From the NCBI GenBank assembly GCA_913058395.1, contig CAJXQI010000010.1:1-64000 (forward strand): DNA of 64,000 nt, in the 5' to 3' direction. The DNA is from an uncultured Colwellia sp. GTDB taxonomy: Bacteria > Pseudomonadota > Gammaproteobacteria > Enterobacterales > Alteromonadaceae. Made by a program: the position numbers and the translations under genes. Of this stretch, positions 62,514 through 64,000 are shown one piece after another; the stretch's first letter is position 1, and every line of letters begins with the position of its first letter. The notes beneath the pieces are model-generated. The model had not been told where the DNA came from and did not search any database. It worked only from the letters and a program-made list of their open reading frames with translations.

Positions 62514-63472
62514 AATTAATTCGTAGTCTGCTGTTACTGGTAACCATAAGCACATCTGTAACAGCCAATGAAACTGAACAAGCCGAACCTTGGCTTGAAC
62601 GCCTTGCACAATCTTTGCAATCCCTCAATTTTAGTACTTCCTTTGTTGTAGTAAAAAATAACCAAGCTGAACCCTATCACTGGTTTCATGGTGTAAATGC
62701 TGATGGTGATGAATTAGAAATCCTCTCATTACTCAATGGCCCTCGACGCGATATTTTACGTAAGAAAAATGTTGTAAGTTATATTGAGCCAGAATTACCT
62801 CCATATTCAGTTGTTTCTCAACAGATTTCTGGTCCTATTCCTGCCATTTTAAGGATGGATGCGACAACACTTTCACAAACATATGACTTTATTTCTGTTG
62901 GACGTAGCCGCGTATTGGGCCGCCCAGCGCAATTAATACGTATTGTTTCTAAAGACCCTCACCGTTATGGGCATTGGCTTTGGTTAGATCAAAAAACGGG
63001 TATGCTGCTCAAGTTAGCAATAGCTTCACGTACAGGGCAATTATTAGAGCAAATTCAATTTACCCATTTAGATATTACACCTGAACTTAGTGAAAGCTTA
63101 CAAAAATTACAACAAAGTACACTACCTAAAGTGATTGAAATACCCGAAGGTTATCAAGCACAAACATTACAATGGCAAGTCAAATGGTTGCCAGAAGGTT
63201 TTAAACAAATCAATGCTAATCGTCATCGTATTTCAGCGACGAAAAAGCCTGTGGAATTTATGCTATTCAACGATGGCCTAGTTGATGTTTCTGTTTATGT
63301 TAATGGCAGTGAATATACACAACGTGCCACTGATTATGTAATGGATGGTGCAACTGTCGTATTAAATCAAGTAGTGAATGGTTTTGAAGTCAGCGTAGTA
63401 GGTAAAATCCCTGCTAATACAGCCAAAGCCATTGCAGATTCTGTAGTATTGATGTCAAAAACTGTACCATGA
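62510..63472 (+). CDS. rseB: Sigma-E regulator RseB
   Basis: A periplasmic protein that shields RseA from DegS and senses mislocalised lipopolysaccharide or lipoproteins. A signal peptide (residues 1-19, cleaved near VTAN) precedes two domains related to LolA/LolB (large, about 25-205) and a smaller C-terminal domain. Recognisable blocks are WLERLAQSLQSLNFSTSFVVV, GPRRDILRKKNVVSYIEP and YGHWLWLDQKTGMLLK. Length 320 equals E. coli RseB (318). Overlaps both rseA and rseC by four bases. Confidence 0.95.
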   Translation: MKLIRSLLLLVTISTSVTANETEQAEPWLERLAQSLQSLNFSTSFVVVKNNQAEPYHWFHGVNADGDELEILSLLNGPRRDILRKKNVVSYIEPELPPYSVVSQQISGPIPAILRMDATTLSQTYDFISVGRSRVLGRPAQLIRIVSKDPHRYGHWLWLDQKTGMLLKLAIASRTGQLLEQIQFTHLDITPELSESLQKLQQSTLPKVIEIPEGYQAQTLQWQVKWLPEGFKQINANRHRISATKKPVEFMLFNDGLVDVSVYVNGSEYTQRATDYVMDGATVVLNQVVNGFEVSVVGKIPANTAKAIADSVVLMSKTVP

Positions 63473-63945
63473 TTGAAGAGCGTGCGACGGTTGTTGCGAT
63501 TGAAAATGACAATATTACCGTTACTAGTGAGTTAAAATCTACTTGTAGCGGTTGTAAACAAATTGATAATTGTGGCAGTGGACAAGTGGCGAAAGCTTTT
63601 CCTCAAAAGCAGCTTTCTTTAACGGTAAAATCAACTATACCATTGCAGTTAGGTGACAAAGTGATAATCGGCTTGAGCGAATCTGCATTGTTATCATCTG
63701 CGTGGCAGGTATATTTATTACCGCTATTTGGCTTGCTTTCGGCAGCATGGCTCGGACAATGGTTAGTAAACAATAATATACTTGGCCATGAATTCTACGC
63801 TATTATATTTGCTGTAGTTGGTGGTTATGCTGGTTTTTTATTGGCTAAACAACAACAAAGTAAGCTTCATAAATGTGCGGAATTAGCGCCAAAAATTATT
63901 CGTCGTCAAAATCAAAACATCGCTATTACAGAAATCACTGATTGA
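63469..63945 (+). CDS. rseC: Sigma-E regulatory membrane protein RseC
   Basis: A 158-residue inner-membrane protein. The N-terminal domain has a CSGCKQIDNCGSG cysteine cluster suited to redox or metal chemistry, and two transmembrane helices (about 78-98 and 104-124) follow. In other bacteria RseC/RsxC-linked proteins act with the Rsx/SoxR system as well as sigma-E. It is last in the rpoE operon; in relatives lepA follows, but only 55 bases remain here. Confidence 0.93.
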   Translation: MIEERATVVAIENDNITVTSELKSTCSGCKQIDNCGSGQVAKAFPQKQLSLTVKSTIPLQLGDKVIIGLSESALLSSAWQVYLLPLFGLLSAAWLGQWLVNNNILGHEFYAIIFAVVGGYAGFLLAKQQQSKLHKCAELAPKIIRRQNQNIAITEITD

Positions 63946-64000
63946 ATCGCAACAAAAGATAGCCCCAGCGCGCTAAATTAGCTAAAATCTCGCCATTATT
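63946..64000. other. Window end after rseC
   Basis: Fifty-five bases with no complete feature. A short inverted pair around AGCGCGCT is visible. In related genomes lepA would start soon after this point. Confidence 0.4.

Overview
The window is a 64 kb piece of a low-GC marine gammaproteobacterial chromosome, most like Colwellia, Thalassotalea or a relative (Colwelliaceae, Alteromonadales). I base this on the protein sequences, the AT-rich intergenic DNA and gene orders typical of that group (rlmN-pilW-rodZ-ispG-hisS-yfgM-bamB-der, sdhE-cptA-nadB-rpoE-rseABC, thrLABC). The genus is an inference, because no rRNA or other definitive marker is present. I saw no tRNA, rRNA, CRISPR array, prophage or intact insertion sequence. 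Bases 1-48 are not genomic: they are an Illumina Nextera i7 adapter left at the contig end.

Layout. 0.1-2.1 kb: a DUF3083-like gene, a DUF3820 gene and the short ribosome-hibernation gene rmf. 2.2-9.4 kb: a molybdenum cofactor and molybdate-uptake cluster, moaA-mobA-moaB-modA-modB-modC-moeB on the minus strand and moeA divergent, with an FNR-type box between them. 9.4-13.8 kb: an alpha/beta hydrolase, dbpA, a secreted DUF3718 protein, yebG behind a perfect LexA box, and a YgjP-type metallopeptidase. 14.3-16.3 kb: a three-gene signalling operon (CheY-like receiver, CheC-like phosphatase, PAS-GGDEF cyclase). 16.3-21.3 kb: thrL attenuator and thrABC. 21.8-31.6 kb: ung, a class V aminotransferase-fold protein, a GNAT with a Cys-rich tail, an FAD amine oxidase, a D-2-hydroxyacid dehydrogenase, nnrS with its own FNR/NnrR-type promoter, DUF2164, a 43-residue membrane protein, iscX and malic enzyme. 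31.8-42.3 kb: ndk, then the housekeeping run rlmN to der. 42.7-50.5 kb: a PilZ protein, xseA, guaB, guaA, a RidA-family gene and selO. 50.5-56.8 kb: a LytTR/LytS two-component pair, an amidohydrolase fused to a CIA30 domain with a coupled small membrane protein, and a RecQ-family helicase. 57-64 kb: slyD, ygfZ, sdhE, cptA, nadB and the sigma-E operon rpoE-rseA-rseB-rseC.

How the parts fit. The molybdenum cluster and nnrS both carry boxes close to TTGAT-N4-ATCAA with a -10 element at the same spacing, which suggests anaerobic or nitric-oxide-linked control of a molybdoenzyme-based respiration encoded elsewhere. rpoE is preceded by a sigma-E-like promoter and followed by its anti-sigma system. 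sdhE, ygfZ and iscX are flavin or Fe-S maturation factors.

The most unusual signal is an intergenic repeat family of about 200 bases present at three loci (after thrC, der and recQ). Each locus starts at the T-tract of the upstream gene's terminator hairpin, in the same orientation, and the repeats carry short palindromes around CATGGATG/CATCCATG whose arms change in a compensatory way. A different 160-base element with 9-base terminal inverted repeats lies upstream of the D-2-hydroxyacid dehydrogenase gene.
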